Origin: Clavelina lepadiformis
Lineage: Eukaryota; Chordata; Ascidiacea; Aplousobranchia; Clavelinidae
DNA length: 64,000 bases
Direction of reading: 5' to 3'
Assembly (NCBI RefSeq): GCF_947623445.1
Contig: NC_135245.1
Span: 20,219,501-20,283,500 of the forward strand
Shown: piece by piece, positions 1 to 11,423 of the stretch
Position numbering within the stretch: position 1 is the first letter of the stretch
Layout: each line of letters starts with the position of its first letter
Position numbers and translations under genes: made by a program
Notes under the pieces: generated by a model
Told to the model about the DNA's origin: nothing
Database searches by the model: none
Seen by the model: the letters and a program-made list of their open reading frames with translations, nothing else

Positions 1-504
1 ATATTATCCATTGCCACGTTCGTTTTTAATTTCTTTTTCATATCATTACAACGAAAATGCTGGTATACAACATATAAGATATACAATAAGTCATCGTGTG
101 TCATGACGAGCTCAAAACCCCGCCCATTAAGACGCAGGTTTTGTTGCTAAGAATCTAAACTGCTGGTAGCATGTGACATCGAAGTACTTTGCTAAATTTG
201 CCTGGAGCGGTGTAAAGCGTTAATTACCACTTTGATTGTATCGAATTACTACCTGGACGTGCAAATAAAACACTAAGTTGTCTTCGACTTAGTTCCTAGC
301 TGTTTTGATTCACGCATTGATATTTTAACAACACTCTTTTGGCGCCCAACATCTGTGGTTTGGTAAATTATTGCATCATTGTTCCTCTGCAGATATTGGT
401 AACAGCGTTGCGCGACGATTGTGTCTTTTACAAAGTTCTCTTTCTTCTCTTTCATCGTCTTTCATCTCGAGAAAAGCAAACAAACAATCAAGCTATCTAG
501 CAAA
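1..504. other. Left edge, no host gene seen
   Basis: AT-rich sequence without a supportable coding region. The last roughly 100 to 200 bases may be the 5' untranslated part of the LINE that follows, but its 5' boundary cannot be fixed without another copy. Confidence 0.5.
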
Positions 505-1512
505 ATGCGATCTCAGCCCAAGCAACCTAATACTGACCCGAAGCATGTGCCCTCATTAGGGCAGGCAGCTAGAACTGCCGTACGGGAAGGTGTCACGTTG
601 CTACAGCTGAATGTAGAAGGTCTCACAAAAGCCAAAATCAACATCTTGGAACACCTTGTGAGCACCCACAAAGTCACCACCATCCTTCTACAGTATAAAC
701 CACATATTGCAGCCCTCCGAAGCAAGATATCGGCAAGAAACAACCTTTTAAGATGTCTGGTTGGGTCCTCATGGGGTGCATCCACGTTTCGTACAGCAGC
801 GCTTGCGATTGTCCACAGTGCTGCAGAGTACGCTGCTCCAGTCTGGTGTAGAAGTGTACATGCAAAGAAGTTGGACACCACCCTAAATGAGACCCTCAGA
901 ATCATTACTGGCTGCCTCCGTTCCACTCCTGTTGCGTTTATGCCGGTGCTGGCAGGCATCGCTCCTCCCAAACATCGGAGAGCACAAGCAACTCACAAGA
1001 TTGCATGCCAAGCCATGGATAGCATCAACCATCCCTTACACGCAACCCTGGGCGGCCAACCCCACGGTGGCCGTCAGCGGCTGGTTTCTCGCCGCCCCTT
1101 TAGCAGACATGCTGCTGCACTTGTGGCCGCCGGCTTCAACATCAACACTGCATGGTGCGACGACTGGAAAGAAGTTTCCCGCCCCCTCCCCCCCCAGTTT
1201 AATGTGGAGCCCTCCACCACTACCCCTACTGGCGCAGACCTTCCTCGAAAGGCCTGGACAACCCTGAACCGCCTCAGAACTGGAGTAGGTCGTTTTGGCA
1301 AATGCATGCACCGCTGGGGCCTTAAAACATCATCATCATGCATATGCGGTGCAGAATCACAAACAGCAGAACATATCCTCTTCGACTGCCGTGTCCTGCA
1401 CCCACCCATGGGCCAAGACGACCTAAAGAGCCCTGACGAGGAAGGGAAGAGATGGCTGCAATTGGTAGCCGAATATGCTTGAGCCGACCTCATACGAAAG
1501 AAGAAGAAGAAG
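505..1512 (+). mobile_element. Internally deleted non-LTR retrotransposon (LINE) with an uninterrupted residual ORF
   Basis: An ORF runs from the ATG at 505 to the stop at 1480-1482 (325 codons; an upstream in-frame ATG at 421 is possible). The first ~63 residues end in the start of an APE-type endonuclease (LQLNVEGLTKAKINILEHL, then TTILLQ). At about 693/694 the frame jumps straight into the region after the reverse transcriptase (YAAPVW, LRIITGCLRSTP, VLAGIAPP), followed by a C-terminal zinc-knuckle-like motif CIC...HILFDC near 1340-1390. The rest of the endonuclease and the whole reverse transcriptase are missing, yet the frame stays open across the junction. The 3' end is a short GAA-repeat tail (about 1496-1512), as many LINEs have. 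The protein style resembles the jockey/I group, but the clade is uncertain. It cannot move by itself. Seen: the ORF, motifs and tail. Inferred: the element boundaries. Confidence 0.8.
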
Positions 1513-3661
1513 ATCTCGTTTATTCTTATCTTACCATCAGTTGACAACCGCGCGAAATATCATCATTTAGTAAGGCATAAATAATTGCCATTCTGACGTA
1601 AAAAGTTGCAAACATTTATGACGTCATTCGAGCTCTTAATTTAAGGAAATATTTGCTGTGATTTCTATGATTTCTTCTTTCTATTTCTACTTTCATGAGG
1701 TAATGGGCGGTAAGTGTCAAAAACACTGTTTTGTAATAAGATCTACTCGACCTTGGACTGCTCTACTATGCTTACTGATACCACCTGCGTCGAAAACGTA
1801 TCCGCCTTGTTTAGTATTTCCCATGAACTGATTATATGTAAGCTTAACGGCATCAAATGATGTGATGTCTTTTAAGTGATTTCTTCCTCATCAAGTGTTT
1901 TACAAAGAAGTAATGGCATTAAGTGACAAAACCTTTTGTTACCAGACAATTCTTTTGGTTTTAAATGTCCCGCCTATAACAAAAGGAGACGCACTTGCCG
2001 TGTCCATTCAAAGTTAATGATCTTAACAAAGCTTTCTTAAACGCGGTGAACGCGATCACCTTAAACAAAGGTAACAACGTCACCCCACTCATGGTGATGT
2101 AACAATAAGCGTCATCACTTTCACCAATAGGAAAGTAACAGGTCGTTTTAAAGTTCACGTTTTAACGAAAATACCATGATGGTATTTTTAAAACTTTTTT
2201 ACAATTATATAGAATTAGAACATTTGTGCAAATAAGCGCCGAGGCTGCGGCGGTAAACTCACGGAAGATTTTTAACGAAAGATTTATTATAAGAGATAAA
2301 AATTCGCGCCGCATTCGCGGTGTAAATGCTCGATTTATGAGGGGTGGGACCGTCACACCCCCATCTTCAACCATTCAGAACAAACCCACATGTGACGTCA
2401 TGATTGCATCAAAACTTTGCTGACGCAATCACTGTGAAAAGAAACTTACTTTGAGAATAGAGTAACCTGAGCGTACTATCAGATGTGACATGCTATTGTG
2501 TAGATATGCAAGAATGACTCTGACATCTCACTGTACCACTCATGTCACCTCGTCCTCATGCGATCCAGCGTTGTAGTTAAGAGTTGGCCCTTTCTTGTTA
2601 TTGCATTTCCGAGTATTCCGCTAAGTCGGAAATTGTTAAGGGGTCACTTCCCGATAGAAAGGCAATTTTAAGCGGCTGTGACGATGTCGCAGTCAAAGCG
2701 TCGTATTAAAAAAGTATGAAATTTTCCGGTCCAATGCGCATGTGACGTCGATATGGGCTGGTTTGTCACGTCATTGTTTGACGATAGCTTGTCCCAGGTC
2801 TAAGCTAAGTTGTAAATTTGGTTTGTTGGAGTATTTGTGCTAAAATCTTAAGCTCAAAACTCGCTGTAAAGCTTAGGTAGTTGTTATAGAAAATTGAGTA
2901 CAAGAATTCAAGACCGGGCAGTCCTAGTCTAGATCTCGTTGCAAGCCCAAATTCAGGGGAGGTTTATTATGTGGTTTTGCGATAGTAGCTTCTTGACTTA
3001 ATGCACTTTGCATTCAAAACCCTTTCAATTGGGTCATGACCCCTTAAAGCTCAACATCTCTGCACTTGCAACTGTAGTATTTTTCGAAACCTATGTTCTT
3101 TCACTTTAACTTGAATGTCCATGTTTTGGTTCTTCTTCTTTCGAAATTTAGATATTTTTGTGTTTTCAAGCTTCGGTGAGTTGTGTTCTACCGAATTTTG
3201 TTTATGTTTTTGTGTTTGTTCGATCCATGCTGCACCTGCACTGGTTTACTGGAAAATTACTGACAGCTCAGCCAACTCCAAATTTTTCGCTTTCAATCGC
3301 GTTCGCGTGTTTGCAGTTTTCTGGCGTGTGGCTCCCAATGGTCTGAGCCGATAATGACCGACACTTGGTCGTGTTTATCGCGTGTACAGCGATGATTTTA
3401 TTCATTCCCTGGTAGCTGAAATGCTTTGGAAGATTTCAACGTAAACTGCATTTTCTGGTAAAGAAATAACTACATTGACTTTAACTTTGTGTTGATAGAT
3501 GCGATATAAGATATAAGGTAACACGCTTAATGTACTCAATGACAAGACACATTGCCTGCACACAGAGTTAATTTACTTGTTCTTTGAATATATCAAGTTT
3601 GTGCCACGGACCTAGGATCAAATATAACAATTTCTTTATCATCGACATCACATTGCCAACA
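1513..3661. other. Intergenic, no gene recognised
   Basis: About 2.1 kb between the LINE and TNFR gene A. Short ORFs exist on both strands, but none shows a domain, a convincing splice structure or a paralogue elsewhere in the window. The promoter of gene A is presumably in the last few hundred bases; I see no clear TATA box at a fixed place. Confidence 0.5.
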
Positions 3662-6600
3662 ATGCCTTCAACAGCTGTTTGCAGACGACGGTAAGTTTTG
3701 TTTGGCCCAAATTTATGCAGAAAATATTTCACTCCATTTATTACTTCTATTGTTTTATTTCCCGGTATTTTTGCCCGTTTACTTCGAAATTGTTCGACAA
3801 TGAAATTATATCAAATGTTTTTCTATATTTAGGCGGCAAATTATTGTGATGGTTATTCTGCTGGTATTTGCACCTCAAAGTAGTCAAAGTCGACCCCCAG
3901 AAGAAAATGAATCTGATCAGTGCCCTGATACGTTAAAACCTGACGGAATGAACCCCTACAAGATGCGCGGGGTCCTAACCCCTGACGGAGACGAGATCAT
4001 GTGTTGTGGGTTGAACCCCGGTTTCTTTTATAAAGGAATCTGCGAGTGAGCGCCATCTTGTGTTTACATAACAAAACCAGCAGTAGCTTAATGATTAAAA
4101 GAGGATTTGGGTCATAAAGTGACGTAACTTTGTTTTATTCTTCCAGCCCCGATTTTCCGAGCACAACTCAGTACTTACCCTGCCCCACGGGAACGTTCAT
4201 GGACGAGAAAGTTCACGTCGAGCCTCGATGCAAACCTCACTCAAACTGCCCCATCCACTACGGGGTGAAGGGGCCGGGAAACTCCACCGACGATACAGAG
4301 TGTGAGAAATGTCGGCCGGGTTTCGACTCACTCACAAGCTCAAGAACTGAAACCTGCACCGAGATCAACAAGCTCAAGTCAGTGCGCGAGGATAATTTTG
4401 TTGTTTGTGTTTCCTTGTGTGAGTAGGTTAAATGACGAAGCCTGAATTACTTACATTCGACGACGTTCTTTTTAATCCCTCATGCAAACATGTTATCGCA
4501 GGCTGGACACTCTAACAAAAAATGTCGACAGCAAAATGATAAAAAAGCCAACGACAGAAATCAGTACTGCATCTACTCCCCCCAACCATGAAGATTCATC
4601 GTCACACAAATGTTAGTTTCTAACGTTCCGCTCATGCTATGCTTAATTTCTGTTACGTCATAATGAAATATTTTTGCATGGTGCTGGTTACAGACTCGAC
4701 TACTTTTGTGATTTGCCTTTGCCTGGGGTTGGGCATCAGTGCGTTCTGGATTTTATTTTTCTGTCTCTTCTATTTTTGTTTTCTGAAGGTGAGCAAGCGA
4801 GAGAATTTTTTTGAGAATTTTTTGCTGCTGTTTTTCTTTGAATGCGCAACTTGCTCCATCGTGGAATGTGGAATAAACTCTAGTTTAACTTCCTTCATTA
4901 TGACTTGCTGTGCAAATTAACTAACATTTTTGTAACACAGCCGAGAGCAAGATCGAATGGAAAGCACTCTGTGACGTGGCACAGTCGATCAGATTTTGAT
5001 TCCAGTAACTGGACTCCCATTAACGGAAGCGAGCAGGAGTTATCCCGACACAGGTTGATTGCACAGGTGGGTATAGCGTTTTATCCTGATAACTTTCGAC
5101 TTGAGCATGAACTCTCAAGACTTGAATCATTGTGTTTAGTTTGATCGTTTTGGCCAAACAGAACGATCTTCTTCATTGCATTTACATGTGTTGCCTCAGC
5201 CATCTATTCTATAAAGGAACAAATATAGCACATAACATGGAATGAGGTCTTGCAGTAAATTCTTTCTGAAAAAAAAAACGATTTCCTGTGGTAATACACG
5301 GACGATTTTCTTATTAGTCTTCAGGGGAACCGAACCATGTCGTGGCTGATGTACAAATGTCAAATGTCGTTGTCGTCGATGAAGTGCGACAACAGCGGTC
5401 GGCTCCTTCCACTTCAGAAATTGGAATTCAAACTGAAGTTATGTCAAACTGCACTGAACGGGAAAAGAAATGTAAGAAAATAGCCACGCTAGCCTACAGC
5501 AATGATACGTACCAAGTGTACAATATAATTTGCCAGAGCTATTACAGTTTTAAACGCATATGATGATTATTGGACTTACACCGCTGTCTTGTCTCATTGA
5601 ACCTGTGTCATTTCAGTGTATGACCTGGGCTATGAGTTGGCAGAGATGATTGATAAGAATGACATCTGTCCCCTCTTCCGCAAGCTGACCATTCTTGGCA
5701 ATCCTGAAACGGAGATAAACAACACAGATAAACCAGGTAAGAATGCATTGTAGAAAAGAAGTCGCAAATGTAACCTAAATAAAGCATATGAGCCACAACT
5801 TTTGGATTCGCTATTAATGGCCAACCACGGAGCTCCAGTTCACTGAAAACATGAGCTAAAGTTGTGTGACGCAGATAACCGACATATCCCAACACGAGTG
5901 CGGCAAGGACCGTAATGTAATTGCTGCGAGGCACAATCACCAACAGAAATTTTGCCGCGACCACCTGCCATGAGACTACCTCAGGCCTATTGCGTCACCT
6001 CCACGTGACCGCGCAGAATGCAGGAGACGTTAATCACTGTCGCACTTCTTGAAAAGTCAGCAGCCATCGCATAAACTATCGGTGCACCAGGAACATGAGT
6101 TAAACGCGGAAGAAAGCTTAGCAGCGATGCAACGTGAAGTGTTGTCGCGTTGAGCGAGCTTAAGACAATCGTTTACGATAAACTGACTCAAACAAACAAA
6201 TATACAAAGAGAACTTTTTGACCTGTAAATGATGGAACGAAGAGTAGGAAATACAAAGATGAGTGATAAAAGAACGCACGCAAAATAAACTTGTGATAAA
6301 CGTGATGGGCCTGATCGATTAGACGCTCATAGAAATTTCCGGGATGCACCAACACTAGTATCTCTTGGTCTTGTAGATGTACAACATTAAAACAACATCA
6401 TCTTAACAACAACATCATTAACTAAACGACATCTAAACAACATCATTAACCCTTGCAATATACACTGATGCATAGTCGGGCGCATGGTCGACACAAAAAC
6501 ATTAAAACTTACCAATCTGTTTTGTTTAGAATTCCCCCGCGAATTGTTCATTCGACTCTTCCAAGTTCTGGTGAAGCACGGAGAAGATCACGTCAACCCA

Positions 6601-6711
6601 CAACGTATCGCTGACGTCTGCATCGAGAAAAGATGGACGTCATACGCCCATCTAGTGCAACGTCACTTCCCCGATGAAGTTCAACTTCCAACTGCAAGTT
6701 CAACTCCTTGA
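3662..6711 (+). CDS. TNF-receptor-superfamily-like transmembrane receptor with death fold (TNFR A)
   Basis: Nine exons join in frame: 3662-3690, 3833-4045, 4147-4377, 4502-4611, 4694-4788, 4941-5066, 5318-5471, 5617-5736, 6530-6711; all introns are GT..AG and the sum is 420 codons (419 aa). The start at 3662 adds an Arg-rich n-region before a hydrophobic stretch (IIVMVILLVFA), giving a signal peptide of about 30 residues. The ectodomain is short and cysteine-rich: MCCG...GIC, CPTGTF, RCKPHSNC, DDTECEKCRPGF is a textbook TNFR repeat. A Thr/Ser/Pro stalk leads to one membrane span at about 198-224. The tail ends in a death-fold segment (about 320-410: LGYELAEMIDKNDICPLF... then FPRELFIRLFQVLVKHGEDH), split by an intron at the same place as in TNFR B and C. 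Compared with B and C it lacks the exon carrying the second cysteine block, so it is a more distant paralogue. A candidate poly(A) signal AATAAA lies at 7606-7611. The ligand and the exact death-fold subfamily are unknown. Confidence 0.85.
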
Positions 6712-6835
6712 AGTTAGTGGTCAGTTCCAAGTTGCAATCAAGCCAAAGGCGGTGAAGGATGAGGAGGTTGAAGATGAGGAGGATGAGGGATCCATGTACA
6801 CGCCTCCAGCTGAGTCCAAACAACAGGAGTGTTGA
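6674..6835 (+). other. Acidic coding-like tail in another frame, overlapping the end of TNFR A
   Basis: From the ATG at 6674 to TGA at 6833-6835 a frame shifted by one base from the TNFR A reading frame encodes 53 residues: alternating hydrophobic/polar residues (FNFQLQVQLLEVSGQFQVAI), a Lys-rich step, then an acidic run (DEEVEDEEDEG) and SMYTPPAESKQQEC. It has the look of former or alternative protein-coding sequence beyond the present stop at 6709-6711. It may be an ancestral C-terminus lost by a one-base shift, or chance. Confidence 0.35.
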
Positions 6836-9800
6836 TAATCTCAGGCCAGACCCGTACAAGTGAAAATTATTCTTGTTTTCATGCCCAATGTCTAAATTAC
6901 GTCCAACAATATTTTTTCAGTGCAATTCTGAACTTAAACGTCTTGAGGCCAAAAACTTGCCTATGCCCGAACATAATACGCAGTGGTGGCCGAACAATCA
7001 AACATATTTTACCGAAATGAGCGCATGTAGTGCAGTAGGAACTTTTGTAGTCGGTTGCTTTTCCTAGAACACTTGCGCACTCCGTCTAAGCATATTTTAA
7101 TTTTGTGTATATTCATGTGCTGCTTTATTCCAAAATCATTGAAATAGTCGATCAAAACATGACCATGCAACCTATCATTGTTTATTTGATCAAAATTTGG
7201 TTGCTAAGAATGTCGGTGCATATTAACCACCTTGATATTACCACGTTGCACTGTCTGGCCGCATAAAAGTTCCTTGCTAGATATTTCTTGGTTGTTTGTA
7301 TTAGGCAAGTCTTTACAGAATACAATACGTCATTGGCGGTGTGACGTACATTGCTGTATCATGACACTTGCGTTGTTAAAATGTTTTCCGTGCAGCCGTC
7401 TTCTTTCCTATAGAGCCATACACCATATACTATATACGCATGTAACTATTGCTGACGTAGCATTGGTGCGACTCTTGGTATCTGTGCAATGCACAAAGCA
7501 CATGTCGTACTGTGCCAAAGTGGTTATTGGTTTCAAGTTACTTGTTACTTGTTTTTTGTTTGTAGTTGATGTTGGTTACCTGTTAAATTACTTGTTACCT
7601 GTTTAAATAAAATTTAGATCAAATTAAGCTTGTGGCAAAGTCATAACCTGTGCGTTGTTTTACGAAGAGTAAGAAACAGGAGAAAAGTGAAACAAAAACG
7701 TTTATCGTTAAGTTCCGATTTATACGAACTTGGAAGCAAAGAGCTTAAAGTTACGACTCATTCGCACAACGTGGCCAAGAGGATAAGTTCCACAGAATGA
7801 ATCATTTCTTGGTTGTTCGAGCCTCTGTAATCGCTCTAAGTGATTCTTGTGATTGTAGTTTCATAATTAATGCTTCTACTGTATTTGCTTGGTCTTACAA
7901 TGGGATATAGTGGTTAAGAATTGCCAAAGTTTACCTATTTAAAGCTGTTTTAAGTTAATCTATTGTTACGTGAACCAGTTTAACGGCTAGCAATAGGCGT
8001 TTAACTAAGTTTAAGATTCTCTGACCAAGAAGCGTGGCTTGCACAGCCTGCGTAGGCCAACTGTCGTCAATGCTTAACAAAAGTTCAACGAAATAGCAGC
8101 AAACAGCTCTGACTCATGCAGCAGAATACTTCCCCGTGGGGATTCACCTAAAAAAACTATCCCCGCCGGCTTCCCAGACAAGATTGAACCGGTTGTTGTT
8201 TCCATTTTTTCTTGAATAGAGCATTCTAGAACTTTCAAACCGCGGTTAGTCAGCCATTCGTCAACAGAGATTACTGGGAAAGCGAAAACCATATCTCTAT
8301 AGACTATAGAGTCTTGCAAAGTATTGTTCAGTGTTTTGGCGACGAATCGCTTGTATTTCACTCAATTCAAGGCGGCAAAGGTAAACGTAGAAGTGCTAGT
8401 TGTGATACTGCAAGTGCTGGTGTCTAGTTGTATGTCGTATAAAGGTAAAAGTTATTGCAATTCTTGGATTGATCAAACCAGAGCTTCTGAACCAATGAAA
8501 ACACAAAGTTTGAAAGTTTAGTCCTGTTAGAATTATCCGGTGGACAATAGCAATGTTGGAATAAGCGCCGATAAATTTCGTAATGTTGAAAAATAATCAC
8601 AAATTAAGAAACAAACTAGCGAGTAAACCCAGGCATTAAGTACGTATAGGCAAGCACTAGCAGTGGCTACGACGCATAGAGCTTATGCCTCTGCCACAAA
8701 CAGGCCATGTTCGCACGATCTCGAAACCAAGGTATTTTAGCAAGTGAGCTTGTGGGTCGCACGTGAACGATCATATCTCATAGAACTACTTAAAAGATTA
8801 TGCAACCGTTCCGCTGTGACGTTGGTTTTACTTGATTGTGCGCTGGCAACGTAAGCTGTCGTTCTGACGAGTAATGGTAAGTTTCCTTGTGCACTTATTC
8901 GGCTATTATTATGCAGAAAAACGAGCTAATCTCCGATCTGTAAAGGCAGTGAAGCGTCAAACTCAGGCCTGATGCCGGAAACAATTCATTGAACTTGTAA
9001 TTTTCCGTTCACACACGTATGAGGGTGATTAGACGTAACAGACTCTCTGCTGCAAAAGTTGTTTGTTTTTGTTATGTGTTGACAAGGTCGTTGTCGGCTG
9101 TTATTACGGATTATGGTGATATTTGATACTTTTTTGAGTTGGAAACGTGATGAGGTTAATACAATTGTCGGCGGTTTATTTTATTTTCCACTCGCATCTT
9201 TTATCCTTTTGCGCAGTGAGAGTTTTTGTGACTTGTTTCCAGGTTTGTTTGTCTAAGCTCTAAGTGTTCAAATATAGGTAAATTTATTTTGAACTCTCAA
9301 AGCATTTCACCACATAAGCTACGACATTTACAGCAAAATGAGATTTCGTAAGATTTCGCAACTTGACAGACGATTGTTAAATCAAATACTTAGCTCGCCC
9401 TTCCAGAACATGTTGACTTAAACCAGAAAAGTAAATCGGTGTCGAAGCGAGAAAACCAACATTTCCAAGTTCTTTCTTCTGCTACGGCGACCAACAGCGC
9501 AAGCGGGGCAATGCAAGGCAGAGAAAGCATCGGAAAATTACTGTAATTGTTTTCGAGATTTGTCGCGCCTGCAATGCGACCATGACCATGATCATGTGGT
9601 GCTTTGTAGCGGACTTGTATTTTCTACCGGTTTCGAATAATGTTAACGGTCAGTCGTTTCAGCCAAACCTCCTCTTCGGCAGATACTTTAAAACCGCAAA
9701 TAAATGACTCCCTTGTATAAGCATTGCCGTATTATATTTTAATGTAAAATCGGCGCTTGCGAACTTTGACAGTCAATGTCAATCTTTGTCTTTGACAGGG

Positions 9801-10798
9801 GAATTTTCCATTTCACCTCACAACCTCACTTATATTTCTGTGCTCGGGAAAATTATTTAATAGTTTTATTTGCGGTAGTTTTTTTTAGTTTTTTTAGTCA
9901 TAGTTTTTTTAATAGAGGTTTTTCCGGAATACGCACCAGGTTTTCCTCCACGATCCCTTGCGTTATAGTTGATTTGAGGAAGTCCTCGTCGTCTCTTCTG
10001 CTTCTCGTAATCGAACGATGTTTCAGTTGTAGGCATCGGTTTTCTTAAAAAAGCTGCAGCAAGTGATGCGCTGTTGACTGGCGTAGAAATTGACATTTAT
10101 CGTTTTGCAAAACGTCGTCACCTATTCTCATCAGATTCCTCTCTTCCTCTTCTCTTCTCTCTTCCTGGAGCATTTTCCTTTTCTTTAGGCAGGTTAATTT
10201 CTTGGTGATACAATGCTGCAGCTTGTCTAAATCAGAAGTTCACCTTCTGTGCCTGTCGTTGTCATGGCAGCGAAAATGTCAGGAGCCAAACTGAGTGACG
10301 CTTAATCAGCCGCAATCACTTTGGCATTGACCTTGTTAAAATTTTGAGATACAAAAAGTCATGATTCCGTGGAAAAACGTTTGAAGTCCCACCGTGTACG
10401 GGAAGAAATTTCTTTGGATGAGGAATTGAGAGTGAATTCCAGAAAGTTAAAGTTCTAAGAAGAAAATCACGCTATAAGAGAAAGTTAAACAATGAACGAG
10501 GTTACAATCGGTCGTATTCATTCAACCGTTACTACGTCACAATGAATGAGGTTGCTTGCTCTGATTGGTCGACGCAGATGATGTGTCTTAAAGACGATAG
10601 CATTTCTTTGAGTTCGTCCGAGTTGACGAAAAAAGTTTTTTGCCAACTTAAACGGGCAACGTCCGGTAACCTGAGTTCAAACCCAAAATCGTTTAAGGTT
10701 TCTAAAGATCATAAGTCATAGTTAGCTTTCAAAGAATGTGATGACGAAAGCACACGTGATGTGTGAAGCACAACAAAGTGGTGTGTTCACGACCAAGC
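6836..10798. other. Intergenic, no gene recognised
   Basis: About 4 kb with scattered short ORFs lacking domains, paralogues or splice support. It holds the presumed 3' UTR of TNFR A up to the AATAAA at 7606. I see nothing else I can support. Confidence 0.5.
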
Positions 10799-10806
10799 AT
10801 TTAAAG

Positions 10807-10981
10807 CAGGGGTCGGCAACCCCAGGCACGCGTGCCACTTGTGGATGATTTGATGCGCACGTTATATCACCTTAAGAAAATGTAAAAAAATGCCTTACAA
10901 AAATGTTTGGCACGCGAGTTGTTGATATTTTGACATTATTCATAAACTGGCACACTGCATACGAAAGGTTGCCGACCCCTG
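10807..10981. mobile_element. hAT-type MITE, 175 bp, with intact 8-bp target duplication
   Basis: Terminal inverted repeats CAGGGGTCGGCAACC at the left and GGTTGCCGACCCCTG at the right match the hAT consensus style. The 8-bp ATTTAAAG occurs directly at both sides (10799-10806 and 10982-10989), the target-site duplication length expected for hAT. There is no coding capacity. Internal GGCACGCG motifs occur near both ends (about 10836 and 10908) and add to the palindromic character. The perfect duplication suggests a fairly young insertion. Confidence 0.93.
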
Positions 10982-10989
10982 ATTTAAAG

Positions 10990-11423
10990 CGTGATGTTGC
11001 CTTATTAGGTTCAAAGGCTTAGGGCAATCGCCCTTCTAAAAGCAAACATCGAAGTTCTGGGTTAGATTAAGATGAGAAATAGCAAGCTGTAAACTCAGTA
11101 CGAAATTGTTATGACGTCATCCCTTTATTTGTTTTTAGTCTTAAGTCTTGCGCTGTATATGCTGTGCTGTAGTGCAATATTTGTGCAATTATTCCTAATA
11201 ACATTATTGCTGCAAAACTTGAAGACATTTGTGACAGAAGCTTTGAGTAGTATTATACAAGGTAAGCCAAGTTACTATGTGGCCAGCACCACGCTATTAG
11301 CTTGCAGTTATTTTGATGTAATCATTTTCCTTTACCAAAGCATCTCTTTCGTGCAAACATTAGTAGTGTTAGGAGCTTGCAGACGAATTTTCGTAAAACT
11401 ATTTCTGCCCTCACAGAACCAGA
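10990..11423 (+). promoter_or_regulatory. 5' region of TNFR B with probable 5' UTR splice acceptor
   Basis: The start codon of TNFR B at 11424 is preceded by a pyrimidine-rich stretch ending in CAG at 11414-11416, seven bases before the ATG. This looks like a 3' splice site, so the gene may have a non-coding first exon upstream or receive a trans-spliced leader, which ascidians use. The upstream exon was not identified. Confidence 0.4.

Noticed and set aside
512-1547. Minus-strand and other-frame ORFs over the LINE
   Set aside because: Shadows of the LINE reading frame, with no independent motif.
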